From JBGLNJ01 sp964353405 (GTDB taxonomy: Bacteria > Chloroflexota > Anaerolineae > Fen-1058), in the NCBI GenBank assembly GCA_964353405.1, contig CAYGWJ010000322.1, forward strand, positions 1 to 5,271: a stretch of 5,271 nt of DNA. Reading direction: 5' to 3'. The notes below the pieces were generated by a model. That model did no database searches, was not told where the DNA came from, and saw only the letters and a program-made list of their open reading frames with translations. This document shows positions 4,914 through 5,271 of the stretch, in pieces. The first letter of the stretch is position 1, and every line of letters starts with the position of its first letter. The translations under genes and the position numbers were made by a program.

Positions 4914-5271
4914 ACGAGCACGTGAACGCCTGGCTGGAAGCCTATCATGACGGCGAACTAGACGGCAGGAGATTGCACCAGGTTAAAGGCCACCTGGCGC
5001 AATGTGTTGCGTGTCGCGCCGAGTTGGACAGGTTGCAGGCGCTCTCGACGTTGTTGCAGGCCAGCCCGGCGGCCAGCCACCTCACACCGCCCGAGCGATT
5101 TGTGGCTCAGGTCGGGTTGCGGCTGCCGCGCTATCAAGCGCATCCGCTCTGGTATCGGGCGGCAAGCATTGGCTGGCGGCTGACCCCGGTGGGTCTGTTC
5201 GGCGCGTACGCGGTTCTTCAAGCTGTCTTTATCGTGACGGGGATCGTGATGCTTGCGCTGCGCCTGGGAGG
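4910..5271 (+). CDS. zinc-finger anti-sigma factor, membrane-anchored (runs off right edge)
   Basis: Starting at ATG 4910, which overlaps the sigma factor stop, 120 full codons remain open to the window edge. The N-terminal part is a ZAS-type anti-sigma domain: 'MNEHVNAWLEAYHDGELD' followed by the zinc motif H28-x3-C32-x2-C35 in 'HLAQCVACRAEL' and a helix to about residue 50. A linker of roughly 40 residues follows, then a hydrophobic stretch (about 93-118) that should be a membrane span. Such proteins hold their ECF sigma factor inactive at the membrane until a signal releases it; the gene order (sigma then anti-sigma with ATGA overlap) fits this pairing. GGAGG at 4901-4905, inside the sigma gene, serves as ribosome-binding site with a short 4-base gap. 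Any extracytoplasmic sensor domain is beyond the window. Confidence 0.88.
   Translation, partial: MNEHVNAWLEAYHDGELDGRRLHQVKGHLAQCVACRAELDRLQALSTLLQASPAASHLTPPERFVAQVGLRLPRYQAHPLWYRAASIGWRLTPVGLFGAYAVLQAVFIVTGIVMLALRLG

Overview
The window looks like accessory, rearranged DNA from a G+C-rich, probably anaerobic bacterium. A Chloroflexota-type host is the best guess. It rests on the style of the HTH-less LacI-like sensor, the transposase type and the ECF sigma/anti-sigma pair, and it is inference, because the window holds no phylogenetic marker. The left-hand gene is lower in G+C than the right-hand genes (hand count of one 60-base line each: 53% at 61-120, 68% at 4621-4680), so the two ends may differ in origin.

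Layout. 1-449 (minus): N-terminal part of a GlcD/AGPS-type FAD-dependent oxidase that runs off the left edge, with a near-consensus sigma70 promoter (479-507) and a TTG start. 582-~1304 (plus): a zinc-ribbon DDE-type transposase, broken by an in-frame TAA at 765-767 and lacking its C-terminal part. At about 1300 it runs, in a different frame, directly into the C-terminal half of a tungsten-type aldehyde:ferredoxin oxidoreductase (to 2284). Both genes are truncated at the same point, so this is either a deletion scar or an assembly chimera. 2285-2926 holds no credible protein gene. It carries a dense set of inverted repeats whose helices cross each other (2289-2382), the 3' half of an initiator tRNA-fMet followed by a perfect-palindrome terminator, and a second, unidentified tRNA-like 3' half. 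This resembles remnants of tRNA-targeted integration or decayed tRNA genes.

2927-4297 (plus): a LacI/GalR-type sugar-binding domain protein without its DNA-binding helix-turn-helix, followed by a helical C-terminal linker. It starts almost on top of its own extended -10 box, so its mRNA is probably leaderless. 4341-4913 and 4910-5271 (plus): a translationally coupled (ATGA overlap) ECF sigma factor and membrane-anchored zinc-finger anti-sigma factor; the second runs off the right edge.

How they fit together. The right third reads as a sensing and regulation module: a ligand-binding protein 43 bases upstream of an ECF sigma/anti-sigma operon. No sequence evidence links the three functionally beyond strand and spacing. 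The left two thirds are a broken redox-gene neighbourhood. I see no CRISPR array, toxin-antitoxin pair, phage gene or complete insertion sequence.
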